Below, one piece after another: positions 35,662 through 44,874 of a DNA stretch of 64,000 bases. The translations under genes were made by a program, and so were the position numbers. The stretch spans positions 1 through 64,000 of the forward strand of contig NZ_CP022600.1 of NCBI RefSeq assembly GCF_002952215.1, in the 5' to 3' direction. Origin of the DNA: Porphyrobacter sp. HT-58-2 (lineage in GTDB: Bacteria > Pseudomonadota > Alphaproteobacteria > Sphingomonadales > Sphingomonadaceae). The notes beneath the pieces are model-generated. The model was not told the DNA's origin. It did no database searches and saw nothing but the letters and a program-made list of their open reading frames with translations. Numbering within the stretch: the stretch's first letter is position 1; the number at the start of each line of letters is the position of its first letter.

Positions 35662-36800
35662 TGACCGCTCTTTTCATCGATGCCGCTTTCGATAGCGGCA
35701 ATATCGACGTGCTGGGAATTTCGGGGAACACCGCCAGCCTCGCAATCCGGCGCGACAATGCCTCGGAATTCTTCCAGTGGTTCCATTTCCGCGTCACCGC
35801 GCCCGCGGGCGAGGACGTGGTGCTCAAGATCACCGGCTTGAATGCCAGTGCCTATCCGGGCGGCTGGCCGGACTATGACGCATGCTTGTCCGAAGACCGC
35901 GCCTACTGGGCGCGCGCAGCCAGCAGCTTCGACAAGGACGAGGACGGCGGCACGCTCACGATCCGCTATCTGCCGGCGGGCGGCGTGTTCTGGTGCGCCT
36001 ATTTCGCACCCTACTCGATGGAGCGCCACCACGATCTGATCGCCGAGGCCGCATCATCCGAGGGCGTCGATTACGTGCGGCTCGGCACCACGCTCGATGG
36101 TCAGCCGATCGATTGCCTGGAGATGGGCGAAGGCACCACGCAAGTGTGGCTCTATGCCCGCCAGCATCCGGGCGAGACCCAGGCGGAATGGTGGATGGAG
36201 GGCGCGCTGGAATGCCTGACCGACCCCGCCGATCCGGTTGCGCGCGCGCTGCGGGCGAAGTGCCGCCTGCACATTGTTCCCAATTGCAACCCCGATGGTT
36301 CGCGCCGCGGGCATTTGCGAACCAATGCGGTTGGCGCGAATCTCAACCGCGAATGGGCCGAACCAACCCCGGAACGCTCGCCCGAAGTCCTCGCCATCCG
36401 CAACCGTATGGACGAAACAGGGGTCGATTTCGCGATAGATGTCCACGCCGACGAGGCGATCCCGGCCGCCTTCCTCGCCGGGTTCGAAGGCATTCCTTCA
36501 TGGACCGACGCGCAGGGTGAAGGCTTCTACCGATATCAGGCGATCCTCGACCGGCGCACGCCTGACTTCCAGACGAAGCTCGGCTACCCCAAGGCCCCGG
36601 CGGGCCGCGCGAACTTGTCCATGAGCACCAACCAGCTCGCCGAACGTTTCGGCGCGGTCGCGATGACGCTGGAGATGCCTTACAAGGATCTCGCCGACTT
36701 CCCCGAACCTGAACAAGGCTGGTCGCCGGAACGCTGCAAGCTGCTGGGCCGCGAATGCCTTGCCGCGCTGGTGGAGTGGCTGGAAAGCAACGAGGCCTAG
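35661..36800 (+). CDS. M14 family zinc carboxypeptidase (CCP-like)
   Basis: 379-aa metallocarboxypeptidase without signal peptide. N-terminal beta-rich domain (residues 1-115) precedes the peptidase domain, the order seen in cytosolic carboxypeptidases. Zinc ligands: HPGE in [14 protein letters not shown] and the His in [10 protein letters not shown]; substrate residues in [13 protein letters not shown] and LNREW; catalytic Glu in TLEMPYKD. Family M14 subfamily D members remove C-terminal Glu or Asp residues. Start 35661 is coupled to the lipoprotein stop. Confidence 0.9.
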   Translation: MTALFIDAAFDSGNIDVLGISGNTASLAIRRDNASEFFQWFHFRVTAPAGEDVVLKITGLNASAYPGGWPDYDACLSEDRAYWARAASSFDKDEDGGTLTIRYLPAGGVFWCAYFAPYSMERHHDLIAEAASSEGVDYVRLGTTLDGQPIDCLEMGEGTTQVWLYARQHPGETQAEWWMEGALECLTDPADPVARALRAKCRLHIVPNCNPDGSRRGHLRTNAVGANLNREWAEPTPERSPEVLAIRNRMDETGVDFAIDVHADEAIPAAFLAGFEGIPSWTDAQGEGFYRYQAILDRRTPDFQTKLGYPKAPAGRANLSMSTNQLAERFGAVAMTLEMPYKDLADFPEPEQGWSPERCKLLGRECLAALVEWLESNEA

Positions 36801-36866
36801 TCCCCGCAATTTCCCTCTCCTCCGCCGCCGTGGTATCGTGGCTGCGCAACAAGGAGGGGGAGCAGT

Positions 36867-37607
36867 ATGGCCGGATACGACAATTTCCTGAACCGCCGCA
36901 ACGCGCTGGCAGGGCTCGGCGCGGCATCACTGGCAGGCCTGTGGGCCAGTCAGGCGGGCGCACAGGGGCTTGGCGGCCTGCTTGGTGGCAAGGGCAGGGG
37001 CAAGGGCGGCGGCCTGTCGGCATTGCTCGGCAAGGCGACCGACAGCGCGCTCGACAAGCTGGCCCAGCCCGGTGCCTTCTTCAATGACGAGGACATTCGC
37101 ATCGGCCTGCCGATCCCCGGCCTGACCGGCGGGCGTGGGGGCGGAGGCGTTGGCGGCCTGCTCGGCTCGGTGATGGGGGCGGGCAATCGCCTCGGCCTGC
37201 TTGATGGGCTGACGCGCGGCATAAATGATGCCGCTGGCGTTGCCGCTGGCGAGGCCAAGCCGATCTTCCGCGAGGCAATCGACGGCCTGTCTTTCAACGA
37301 TGCGCCGGGAATCATCCGCGAGGACGACGGCGGCACGCAATATCTGCGCCGCTCGGCCAATGACCGGCTGCATTCGCGGCTCGAACCGCTGATCGACAGC
37401 GCGCTGGAGCGAGCCGGGATCCACCGTGAATTCGACAAGCTCGCCCAGCAGCATGGCTTCATCCGCCAGGCGGGGCTGACCCGCGACAGCATCAACCGCT
37501 CCGTCACCGATCAGGGGCTGGACGGCATTTTCACTTATATCGGACGCGAGGAACGCGATTTCCGCAAGAACCCGCTGGGCGGATTGGGCAACCTGCTCGG
37601 GAATTAG
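36867..37607 (+). CDS. DUF4197 family protein
   Basis: 246-aa exported protein with a twin-arginine-like signal (NRRNALAGLGAASLAGLWAS, cleavage near AGAQG). A Gly-rich segment at about residues 32-50 and 88-105 flanks conserved pieces such as ALLGKATDSALDKLAQPGAF. The DUF4197 pattern (RIGLPIPG, LDGLTRGINDAAGVAAGEAK, AIDGLSFNDAPGII, GLDGIFTYIGREER) is clear. Function unknown. Convergent with cdd, overlapping by 4 bp. Confidence 0.86.
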   Translation: MAGYDNFLNRRNALAGLGAASLAGLWASQAGAQGLGGLLGGKGRGKGGGLSALLGKATDSALDKLAQPGAFFNDEDIRIGLPIPGLTGGRGGGGVGGLLGSVMGAGNRLGLLDGLTRGINDAAGVAAGEAKPIFREAIDGLSFNDAPGIIREDDGGTQYLRRSANDRLHSRLEPLIDSALERAGIHREFDKLAQQHGFIRQAGLTRDSINRSVTDQGLDGIFTYIGREERDFRKNPLGGLGNLLGN

Positions 37608-38044
37608 TGGCCGAGATTGGCCGGCCCGAAGGCGTGGGGCAGCAGCGCCGAAAGGGTCACACGGCGCACATCGCCCCCCTCGCCCTTGCGCGCTACACAC
37701 AGCACCAGCGGATCGGTGCCGCCCAGCGCCGCGACCTCGTTCAGCACCTGGCGGCAGCGCCCGCAGGGGGTGATCGGTGCGCTGTCTGCCTTGAGGCCGA
37801 CCACCGCCACCGCCACAAGGCCGCCGCGCCGCCCCTCGGCGAAGGCCTTGCCGACCGCCACCGTCTCGGCACAAAGGGCAAGGCCGTAGCTCGCGTTTTC
37901 GACATTGCAGCCGGTGATCACCGCACCGTCATCGAACAGCAGCGCCGCGCCGACCGGGTAATCGGAATAGGGCGCATAGGCGTTCGCGGCCGCCGCAAAG
38001 GCAGCGGCGATCAGAGCCTGTTCCTGCGTTTCATCGAGGTTCAT
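37604..38044 (-). CDS. cdd: Cytidine deaminase
   Basis: 146-aa homotetrameric-type zinc enzyme in pyrimidine salvage. The zinc motifs are CAETVAV (C-A-E) and PCGRCRQVL (PCxxC), with the nucleotide-binding NVENASYG just before. Start at 38044, overlapping the upstream gene's stop as ATGA; the longer frame from 38113 is inside that gene and rejected. Confidence 0.94.
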   Translation of the reverse strand: MNLDETQEQALIAAAFAAAANAYAPYSDYPVGAALLFDDGAVITGCNVENASYGLALCAETVAVGKAFAEGRRGGLVAVAVVGLKADSAPITPCGRCRQVLNEVAALGGTDPLVLCVARKGEGGDVRRVTLSALLPHAFGPANLGH

Positions 38045-38763
38045 TTCTGCACCACCATCCATTCCACCGGATCCGCGCTCGCCTCGGTAAAGCGCGCGGA
38101 ATTGGCGCTCCATAGCAGCCAGGGGCGTCCGGCATAGTCCGGCCGCGCCCGGTCACGCACCAGCCAAAGGTCGCGCGCCAGTGCTGTCGCGGTGCGGTGC
38201 CGTTCTTCGAAGGCAGGCAGCAGCTTGAGGATCACCGGCTTGCCCGCGTGCATCTCGATCTGGTTGATCAGCGTCATCAGCTCACTTTCGACCGCTGCAT
38301 CGCTGACCTTGGGGGTGCAGCTATCGGCCAGCCGGGCAAGGCCGATCGCGGGCGGCAGCAGATCAGCATCGCGCGGCACCATCTGGACAAAGCTGCCGCT
38401 CTGGATGTCAGCGCGCACGCAGGGATCGAAATTCAGCAGCACGCCCACCTGCAAGCCCGCCGCCCGCGCCCGCGCCACGCGCTGAGGAAAGGTCAGGCCG
38501 CCATTGAACTGCGGTTCGGGGGTGAGCGGCAGATAGACGAACTGCACGCCGATCGCCTTGAGCGTCTCGAATCGGACCTCTGCGTTACTGGCTGGGAGCA
38601 AGGCGCCCTGTTCGGGATAAAGCGCGGGGTCAGGTCGCCATGATCGCATATCCCACCACAGCCACACCGCAAAGGCGATGGCGAACAGCACCGCCAGCGC
38701 CAGCAGCCGCAACAGCCAGCGACGGGGCGACTTGCGCCCAGCGTTCCTGCGCCCCTTGGCCAT
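38041..38763 (-). CDS. GH25-like protein with degenerate active site
   Basis: 240-aa protein with a basic N-terminus and one anchor helix (LLRLLALAVLFAIAFAVWLW). The remaining 190 residues follow a GH25 lysozyme barrel pattern: FETLKAIGVQFVYLPLTPE, RVARARAAGLQVGVLLNFDP, VESELMTLINQIEMHAGKPV, ILKLLPAFEERH, and a final RPWLLWSANSARF. The strand that normally carries the catalytic DVSxxQG is replaced by YPEQGA and no DxE pair is obvious, so it may not hydrolyse peptidoglycan. Coupled (ATGA) to cdd. Confidence 0.68.
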   Translation of the reverse strand: MAKGRRNAGRKSPRRWLLRLLALAVLFAIAFAVWLWWDMRSWRPDPALYPEQGALLPASNAEVRFETLKAIGVQFVYLPLTPEPQFNGGLTFPQRVARARAAGLQVGVLLNFDPCVRADIQSGSFVQMVPRDADLLPPAIGLARLADSCTPKVSDAAVESELMTLINQIEMHAGKPVILKLLPAFEERHRTATALARDLWLVRDRARPDYAGRPWLLWSANSARFTEASADPVEWMVVQK

Positions 38764-38780
38764 GTCCCTTTGCCCTGCCC

Positions 38781-39314
38781 TCAGCCCTTGATGTGCAGCA
38801 CGCAGATCAGCGTGAACAGCCGCCGCGCGGTGGCGAAATCGGTTTCGACCTTGCCTTCGAGGCGCTCCAGCAGCAGCTCCGCAGCGTTATTGTGAATGCC
38901 CCGGCGCGCCATGTCGATCGTCTCGATCTCGGCCGGGGTGGCCTTGCGGATCGCCTGATAATAGCTGTCGCAGATGGCGAAATATTCGCGGATCGGACGG
39001 CGGAAACGGGCCATGCCGATCAGAAGCGTCTCCAGCAACTGGCCGCCGGTGTCGGCAATGTCCATCACCAGCCGCCCGTCGGTCACCGACAGATGCAGGT
39101 GATAGGGGCCTGGCGCCCCGCGCTCGGCCGACCGCAGCGGCCTGAAGGTGTTCTCCTCGATCAGATCATAGATCGCCACGCGCCGTTCCTGCTCGACATC
39201 GGCATTGCGCCACAGGATCGTCGCTTCATCGAGTGTCACCTGGGCAATGCGTTGCGCGCCCCCCGCGCCGGGGGCGGAAGACACAGGCAGGGAATCGGGC
39301 GGCGGTTCAGCCAT
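38781..39314 (-). CDS. UPF0262 family protein
   Basis: 177-aa soluble protein of unknown function found widely in alphaproteobacteria. Conserved text: RIAQVTLDEATILWRNADVE, QERRVAIYDLIEENTF, YHLHLSVTDGRLVMDIAD, RFRRPIREYFAICDSYYQAI and RRGIHNNAAELLLERL. The 20 residues before RIAQ are variable. The start at 39314 was chosen since the upstream extension crosses the divergent dnaB promoter region. Confidence 0.9.
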   Translation of the reverse strand: MAEPPPDSLPVSSAPGAGGAQRIAQVTLDEATILWRNADVEQERRVAIYDLIEENTFRPLRSAERGAPGPYHLHLSVTDGRLVMDIADTGGQLLETLLIGMARFRRPIREYFAICDSYYQAIRKATPAEIETIDMARRGIHNNAAELLLERLEGKVETDFATARRLFTLICVLHIKG

Positions 39315-39372
39315 GGCCCTGCCTTCGCAGATCGAGGGGCGACACTTCAAGCACTTCGACACAATCTCCCCA

Positions 39373-39382
39373 CTATCCACAG
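39373..39382 (+). promoter_or_regulatory. DnaA-box-like site upstream of dnaB
   Basis: CTATCCACAG, the same decamer as at 1566-1575 after dnaA, 8/9 match to TTATCCACA. It sits 16 bp before the predicted TTG start of dnaB, between dnaB and the divergent UPF0262 gene. Confidence 0.4.
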
Positions 39383-39397
39383 CGTGGCGGAGAAATA

Positions 39398-40969
39398 TTG
39401 GCCCCCACCACCCTTGCGCGCATCCGGCTGGCGGCGCATCAGGCGGGCATATCCAGACCCGCAAAAGTCGCGAGAATCAACATCACACCCGAAGACAACG
39501 ACGGCTTGCTGCGCAAGCTGCCCTACAATCTCGAAGCCGAAGCCGCCTTTCTGGGCGCGGTGCTGATCGACAACCGCGTGCTGGAAGAATTGCAGGTGCC
39601 GATCCGGGCCGAACACTTCTTCGAGCCGCTGCATCAGCGCATCTACACCCGCATCCTTGCCCTGCTCGAACGCAACGCCACCGCTTCGCCTGTCACCCTG
39701 CGCCCGTTCTTCGAGGCGGATGAGGCGCTGAAAGAACTGGGCGGCACGTCATACCTTGCGCAGTTGACCGCGAGCGGCGCGGGCCTGCTCGCCCCGCGCG
39801 AACTGGCCCAGCAGATCTACGATCTTGCCCTGCTGCGCGAGCTGGTAAGCGTCGGGCGCGGGCTGGTCGAAGGGGCGCTCGATACATCGGAAGACACCTC
39901 GCCGATGGATCGCATCGCCCAGGCCGAGGCGGATCTGTTCCGTGTCGCCGAAGGTGCGGCGACAGGGCGCGAGGCATCGACCTTCCGCGAAGCCGCGATG
40001 CAAGCGATCAGGCTGGCCGAGGCGGCGATGAATTCGGGCGGCGGCCTGTCGGGCAAGACCACCGGCCTTGCCACGATCGACCAGCGCACGTCAGGGCTGC
40101 ACAATTCCGACCTCATCATCCTTGCGGGCCGCCCCGGCATGGGCAAGACCTCGCTGGCCACCAACATCGCGTTCAACTGCGCCGAGGCCCATCTCACCTG
40201 GCAGAGCGAAGGCGGCGAGTTCAACTATGGCGCGCCGGTTGCCTTCTTCAGCCTGGAAATGAGCGCCGATCAGCTGGCGACCCGCATTCTCGCCGAGCAG
40301 GCGGAGATATCGTCGGAGGCGCTGCGCAGCGGCAAGCTGACGCGCGAGGATTTCCAGAAGCTGTCCTATGCCAGCCAGCGGCTTGCCGAACTGCCGCTCT
40401 ATATCGACGATACGCCCGCGCTCACCATCGCCGCGCTGCGCACCCGCGCGCGGCGGATGAAGCGACGGCACGATATCGGCCTGATCATCGTCGACTACCT
40501 GCAGCTGCTGCAGGGATCGGGCCGCGCCAACGACAACCGCGTCAACGAAATCTCGGAAATCAGCCGCGGCCTCAAGACACTGGCGAAGGAATTGCAGGTC
40601 CCGGTGATCGCGCTCTCGCAGCTCTCCCGCGCGGTCGAACAGCGAGAAGACAAGCGCCCGCAGCTGTCCGACCTCAGGGAATCCGGCTCGATCGAGCAGG
40701 ACGCGGACATGGTGTGGTTCATCTTCCGCGGCGATTACTATCACCTGCTGGTCAAGCCCGACACGCCCGATGCTTCCTCGCCGCCAGATGTGCAGGAGAA
40801 ATACCGGCAGTGGGAGGAGAAGTTCGAAGGCCTGGTCGGCAAGGCCACGCTGATCGTGGCGAAGCAGCGCCACGGTTCGACCGGCAATGTCCCGCTCCAC
40901 TTCCAGAGCGACATTACCAAATTCACCTCCCCGAATTTCAAGGACTATTCGGATTACGGCTTCGAATAG
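39398..40969 (+). CDS. dnaB: Replicative DNA helicase DnaB
   Basis: Hexameric RecA-fold helicase that unwinds at the fork. From the TTG at 39398 the product is 523 aa. N-terminal domain PYNLEAEAAFLGAVLIDN; Walker A GRPGMGKTSLA in the middle; FFSLEMSADQLATR; DYLQLLQGSGR (Walker B); SQLSRAVEQREDKRPQLSDL and LRESGSIEQDAD near the C-terminus. No ATG exists before the conserved domain; the TTG has GGAG at good distance (39390). A frame open to 39233 lacks conserved sequence. GTG/ATC alternatives further in would cut the leader. Confidence 0.94.
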   Translation: MAPTTLARIRLAAHQAGISRPAKVARINITPEDNDGLLRKLPYNLEAEAAFLGAVLIDNRVLEELQVPIRAEHFFEPLHQRIYTRILALLERNATASPVTLRPFFEADEALKELGGTSYLAQLTASGAGLLAPRELAQQIYDLALLRELVSVGRGLVEGALDTSEDTSPMDRIAQAEADLFRVAEGAATGREASTFREAAMQAIRLAEAAMNSGGGLSGKTTGLATIDQRTSGLHNSDLIILAGRPGMGKTSLATNIAFNCAEAHLTWQSEGGEFNYGAPVAFFSLEMSADQLATRILAEQAEISSEALRSGKLTREDFQKLSYASQRLAELPLYIDDTPALTIAALRTRARRMKRRHDIGLIIVDYLQLLQGSGRANDNRVNEISEISRGLKTLAKELQVPVIALSQLSRAVEQREDKRPQLSDLRESGSIEQDADMVWFIFRGDYYHLLVKPDTPDASSPPDVQEKYRQWEEKFEGLVGKATLIVAKQRHGSTGNVPLHFQSDITKFTSPNFKDYSDYGFE

Positions 40970-41008
40970 CGAGGCTTCGAGCCGGCCCGCTCGCGACCGC
41001 GCCCGGCC

Positions 41009-42205
41009 CTATCCCGCACCCAGCTTGCTGACGCGGTAATCGGCAAGGTTCATCCAATAGGCCAGCCGCCAGCGCAGCCGCGTCAGAGGGCTGCTGTGCC
41101 GCGCATACCACGCCGGGGTGATCGGCTCGCTCGCGGCCTCCATGTGGTCGATCAGCTTGCGCAAGGCGGCCGCCAACCCCGCATCCTCGATGCGTACCAT
41201 CAGCTCGACATTGATGCGGAAGCTCCGCTTGTCGAGATTGGCGCTGCCGACATAGCTCACATCGTCCACCACCAGCAGCTTCATGTGTAGCTTGCACTGA
41301 GCGAATTCGAAGATCCGCGCGCCCGCCGCCAGCAGCTTGCGATAGAGCAGCCGCGCCATGTCGATCGCGGCGCCGATATCGGACTTGCCCGGCGTGATCA
41401 GCCGCACTTTGCCGCGCCGCGCGACCCGGGCGATCTGACCGCGAAAGCTGCGCGGAGGCGAGAAATAGGCCGAGACCGCATCGAACCGCCGCGCCGACAC
41501 CAGATCGCGGCGCAGCATCCACGCCCAGTGGCCGCGCCGAACCAGCGGCCCACCGACCAGCAGTTGCACCGGCCCTTCCCCGCCCTCCCATTGCTTGACG
41601 ATGTCGCGCAGCGCCTTGAGCTGGAGCGCGCGCCCGTCAGCCTCGTTCGCCACCCATGCACCCAGCAGGCCGAACCAGCGGACGAACTGCGCCACCACCG
41701 GGCCTTCGATCACCACCGCAAGATCGCACCAGCCATTTTCTGCCGGAGTGGCGAAGTAATGGTCCGAGACATTTGCGCCGCCGGTCATGACGCGCGTATC
41801 GTCGGCAATTGCCATCTTCTGATGATTGCGCACCAGATAGCGCGTTCCCCACCGAGGGCTGAACACCGCAAAGGTGCCACCCGCCTTAACCAGCGGCGCG
41901 AAGAAGGCGGAACCCGCATCATTGCCGAAATCATCGACGATCAGGCTCACCGCCACCCCGCGCTTTGCCGCCGCCACCAGCGCATCGCGCACCTGCTGGC
42001 CTGAGGCATCGCTGTCGAACAGGTAGTAGAACAGCTTGAGGCTCGCCCTTGCGCCTTCAATCAGTTCGATCAGCGCCTTCAGGCGATCGCGTCCATGGGG
42101 ATAGAAGGTGAAATCATGCCCCGCAGCCGAGACGCGGAACGGTTCTGGATCGCGGTAAACAGGCGCGCCGGATTCGGATGAGGCAGAGGCGGGATCGGTG
42201 GCCAT
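41009..42205 (-). CDS. Cardiolipin synthase-like phospholipase D family protein
   Basis: 398-aa protein with two HKD motifs: NHQKMAIADD in the first half and KLHMKLLVVDD in the second, each followed by the conserved GGANVSD / GSANLDKRSF. It lacks the N-terminal membrane helices of classic Cls, similar to ClsB/YbhO-type enzymes, and acts probably in phosphatidyl transfer at the inner membrane. The C-terminal tail holds a short aromatic amphipathic stretch (LRWRLAYWMNLADYR). Confidence 0.88.
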   Translation of the reverse strand: MATDPASASSESGAPVYRDPEPFRVSAAGHDFTFYPHGRDRLKALIELIEGARASLKLFYYLFDSDASGQQVRDALVAAAKRGVAVSLIVDDFGNDAGSAFFAPLVKAGGTFAVFSPRWGTRYLVRNHQKMAIADDTRVMTGGANVSDHYFATPAENGWCDLAVVIEGPVVAQFVRWFGLLGAWVANEADGRALQLKALRDIVKQWEGGEGPVQLLVGGPLVRRGHWAWMLRRDLVSARRFDAVSAYFSPPRSFRGQIARVARRGKVRLITPGKSDIGAAIDMARLLYRKLLAAGARIFEFAQCKLHMKLLVVDDVSYVGSANLDKRSFRINVELMVRIEDAGLAAALRKLIDHMEAASEPITPAWYARHSSPLTRLRWRLAYWMNLADYRVSKLGAG

Positions 42206-42262
42206 GGGCGCATCTTAGCCCAAAGCGGCGACAGAGCCACAGGGGTTCGCGCCTGGCAGGCG

Positions 42263-43297
42263 TCAGGCCGGCTCCACAGGCGCATGCGGCAAGGCAATGC
42301 CCACGCTCGCGGCAAAGGCTTCGAGCAGCGGGCCGTCAAAATGCCCGTCCCAGCCTGCCATCGCCGCCAGCGCCTTGGCCGGGGTCCATGCCTGCTTGTA
42401 GGCGCGGTTCGAAGTCAGCGCATCATAGACATCGCAGATCGCCCCCATGCGCGCGACCAGAGGGATCGCCTCGCCCGACAATTGCAGCGGATAGCCCGTC
42501 CCGTCGATCTTCTCGTGATGGAGCCGGGCCACCGTCATCGCTGCCTCGGGCAGATCCGGCACCATGCTGAGCATCGCAAAGCCTTCTTCGGCATGGGCCT
42601 GAACCTGCAGGTATTCGGCATCGGTCAGCGCCCCGCGCTTGTGCAGCACATCGGCAGGAACGCGCATCTTGCCGACATCGTGGAGCAAGCCGGCCAGGCC
42701 GCATTCGCGCGCCTCGCTCTCGGCCATTCCGAGCTGCCGCGCCAGCTTCAGCATCAGCGCGCACACGGCGACCGAATGGAGATAGGTATATTCATCGGCG
42801 GTCTTCATCCGGATCACATCGAGCAGCTTGTGCTCCCCGCGCGCGAACAGATCGTCCATTTCCGCAACCAGCGACATCGCCTCGGCGACCGGCACAGCCT
42901 GCCCCAGCCGCGCCGAATCGAACAGGGCCTGCACCACCACCTTACCGCGCGTGACTGTGCGTTCGGCGCGGGCCTGTTCTGGGGAAACCGGTGCCTCGGG
43001 CGGCCGGGTGCGCACCCGCCGGACAGCTGTCCGGCGCGCAACGGCGGGGGCAGGTGGTGGCGGGGCTGCGGGCGAGATGATGGCCGGAGACGGGGCCTCG
43101 TCATGCTCGATCAGGCCGCAGCCCAGCGCTTCATCGATTTCGATATAGGGCACGGCGCAGTTGCGCAGGATGTCGACATCGGTCTGAGACGTCAGCTTGA
43201 AGCGCGTGCGCCAGAAGGGGTGGCTGAAGAACGACCCCCCGAAACCCCGCACATACATGCCCAGCCGGACCTGCCCCGGCTCAATCCGCCTGATCAC
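42263..43297 (-). CDS. HD-GYP domain protein with DUF3391 domain
   Basis: 344-aa candidate cyclic-di-GMP phosphodiesterase. N-terminal DUF3391 (RRIEPGQVRLGMYVRGFGG.. HPFW), an Ala/Pro linker near residues 85-105, then the HD-GYP domain: YTYLHSVAVCALM, GLLHDVGKMRVPADVL, HHEKIDGTGYPLQL (HHE..DG.GYP) and CDVYDALTSNRAYK. All metal and GYP residues are intact. GTG at 43297 (MIRRIEPGQ) puts DUF3391 at the N-terminus; the longer frame from 43387 adds 30 unconserved residues. Confidence 0.9.
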   Translation of the reverse strand: MIRRIEPGQVRLGMYVRGFGGSFFSHPFWRTRFKLTSQTDVDILRNCAVPYIEIDEALGCGLIEHDEAPSPAIISPAAPPPPAPAVARRTAVRRVRTRPPEAPVSPEQARAERTVTRGKVVVQALFDSARLGQAVPVAEAMSLVAEMDDLFARGEHKLLDVIRMKTADEYTYLHSVAVCALMLKLARQLGMAESEARECGLAGLLHDVGKMRVPADVLHKRGALTDAEYLQVQAHAEEGFAMLSMVPDLPEAAMTVARLHHEKIDGTGYPLQLSGEAIPLVARMGAICDVYDALTSNRAYKQAWTPAKALAAMAGWDGHFDGPLLEAFAASVGIALPHAPVEPA

Positions 43298-43511
43298 GCG
43301 CCTGCAACCTTTTGCCGGGGGTCTGACATCAATACCTCCATGGGGCCGGGCTAGCCGATCGGGACGAAAGCAGGTCTTGGCGCGCACCCTGAGGAAACTA
43401 CGTAGACCACTCCCATGTTGCGCGCGTGCAATGGGCGTTTTCCTTGACTCTCGGCGCCCTCGTGCCTAGCTGCGCTCTTCCCTTTCCCCAGCATTTGCGA
43501 AAAGGCCGCCA

Positions 43512-43856
43512 ATGGCACGCGTTACCGTTGAAGATTGCGTCGACAAGGTTCCCAACCGTTTTGACCTCGTTCTGCTCGCCGCTCAGCGGGCGCGCGAGAT
43601 TTCGGGCGGCAGCGAACTCACCATCGACCGTGATCGCGACAAGAACCCGGTCGTGGCGCTGCGCGAAATCGCCGAACAGACGATCACCCCGGCAGGCCTG
43701 CATGAATCGCTGGTGACCGGCCTGCAGAAGATCCTCCCCGATGATGAGGATGAAGCGGACGAAATCGGCTCGCTCAGCCAGTCGGCTGAAGCCCTGCGGA
43801 TCACCGCTTCGGCTCCGGCGCGCACTTCGTCGCTGGGTGGCGATTACGACGGCTGA
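43512..43856 (+). CDS. rpoZ: RNA polymerase subunit omega
   Basis: 114-aa omega subunit. The conserved start [25 protein letters not shown] (first 20 residues typical), REISGG and [15 protein letters not shown] match the family; the C-terminal 40 residues are acidic then Ser/Ala-rich and vary among alphaproteobacteria. Unlike many genomes, spoT/relA is not the next gene here. Confidence 0.95.
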   Translation: MARVTVEDCVDKVPNRFDLVLLAAQRAREISGGSELTIDRDRDKNPVVALREIAEQTITPAGLHESLVTGLQKILPDDEDEADEIGSLSQSAEALRITASAPARTSSLGGDYDG

Positions 43857-43864
43857 TCGGCGTT

Positions 43865-43888
43865 AGAAGACGGATAATCGCCTTCTTT
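43865..43888 (+). terminator. Weak terminator after rpoZ
   Basis: AGAAG (43865-43869) pairs with CTTCT (43882-43886), extended by CG/CG across one A-C mismatch, followed by TTT. Short, low stability. Confidence 0.35.
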
Positions 43889-43928
43889 CAATAATTTGCT
43901 GTAATTTCAGGGGTCATCTAGGCTCGGT

Positions 43929-43988
43929 TTGACCCATGCCTGACCCCCGTTAGGCACCCTTTAGCCGCTGCTTGACCGCTTCTTGACC
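43929..43988. repeat. Paired TGACC direct repeats upstream of parA-like gene
   Basis: TTGACC at 43929, CTGACC at 43940, TTGACC at 43972, TTGACC at 43983. Within each pair the spacing is 11 bp, about one helical turn, and the pairs are 43 bp (four turns) apart. The array ends 89 bp before the gene. Confidence 0.55.
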
Positions 43989-44076
43989 CGGCTTGTCTCG
44001 GCCTTGCCATGCCGCCGCGCGGCGCTATCCCTTGTGGCTGTAATCAAACCGTAACATCACGGGGCAGCGCAGGCGC

Positions 44077-44808
44077 ATGGCATCGATCGCGGTTTACAGT
44101 GTCAAGGGCGGGGTCGGCAAAACCACGCTGGCGGTCAATCTGGCGTGGTGCGCCAGCGCCATCTCGCGTCGAAAGACGCTGCTGTGGGATCTGGACGCCG
44201 CCAATGGGTCGGGCTTTCTGCTGGGTGTCGATCCCCGGAAAAAACGTAGCGCAGACAGCGTCTTTGCCGATGGTGGCGATCCGGCGAAGCTGATCCAGAC
44301 CACTGCCTTTTCCGGGCTCGACCTGCTGCCCGCCGACGAAAGCATCCGCGCGATCGACCGCCAGCTTGACCGGCTCGGAAAGAAGAAACGGCTCGCCAAG
44401 ATGACAGCGGCGCTGGGCAAGACCTATGACCGGATCATCTTCGATTGTCCCCCGGTTCTCAACGAATTGAGCGCCCAGATCATCCGCGCCGCCGATCTGG
44501 TGATCGTGCCGCTGCCGCCCTCGCCGCTGTCGGCCCGCGCCTTCGATGTGGTGGTCGAAGAAGTGCGCGGGTCGGGCAAGGGCCACCCCCCGATCCTGCC
44601 CGTATTGTCGATGGTCGACATGCGCCGCACCCTCCACCGCGAGGCGCGTGAGGCGAACCCGAAATGGCCTGTGATCCCGCTGGCAAGCGCGGTGGAGCAA
44701 TGCGCCGTCACGCGCCAGCCCGTCGGCGCCTTCGCCCCGAAATCGCCCGCCGCCCGCGCCTTTGCCCAGCTATGGACGGCGATCGAGCGCAAACTCGCTG
44801 AAAGATAA
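44077..44808 (+). CDS. ParA/Soj-like P-loop ATPase, orphan
   Basis: 243-aa SIMIBI ATPase with the deviant Walker A KGGVGKTTLAVNLAW, switch region DLDAANGSGFLLG (Asp at Walker A' position), and DRIIFDCPPV as Walker B. The domain after it, LVIVPLPPSPLSARAF and PILPVLSMVDMRRTLHREA, fits ParA. No parB-like gene adjoins, so this is probably not the chromosomal ParA but a positioning or regulatory relative (MipZ/VirC1-type families share this fold). A 220-bp leader carries paired TGACC repeats. Confidence 0.85.
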   Translation: MASIAVYSVKGGVGKTTLAVNLAWCASAISRRKTLLWDLDAANGSGFLLGVDPRKKRSADSVFADGGDPAKLIQTTAFSGLDLLPADESIRAIDRQLDRLGKKKRLAKMTAALGKTYDRIIFDCPPVLNELSAQIIRAADLVIVPLPPSPLSARAFDVVVEEVRGSGKGHPPILPVLSMVDMRRTLHREAREANPKWPVIPLASAVEQCAVTRQPVGAFAPKSPAARAFAQLWTAIERKLAER

Positions 44809-44874
44809 GCGCTTCCGCAATTCCCGGTGATGCGCCTATAACCGAACGCAGCCGGAACCAAGGGGGCGCGGGCG

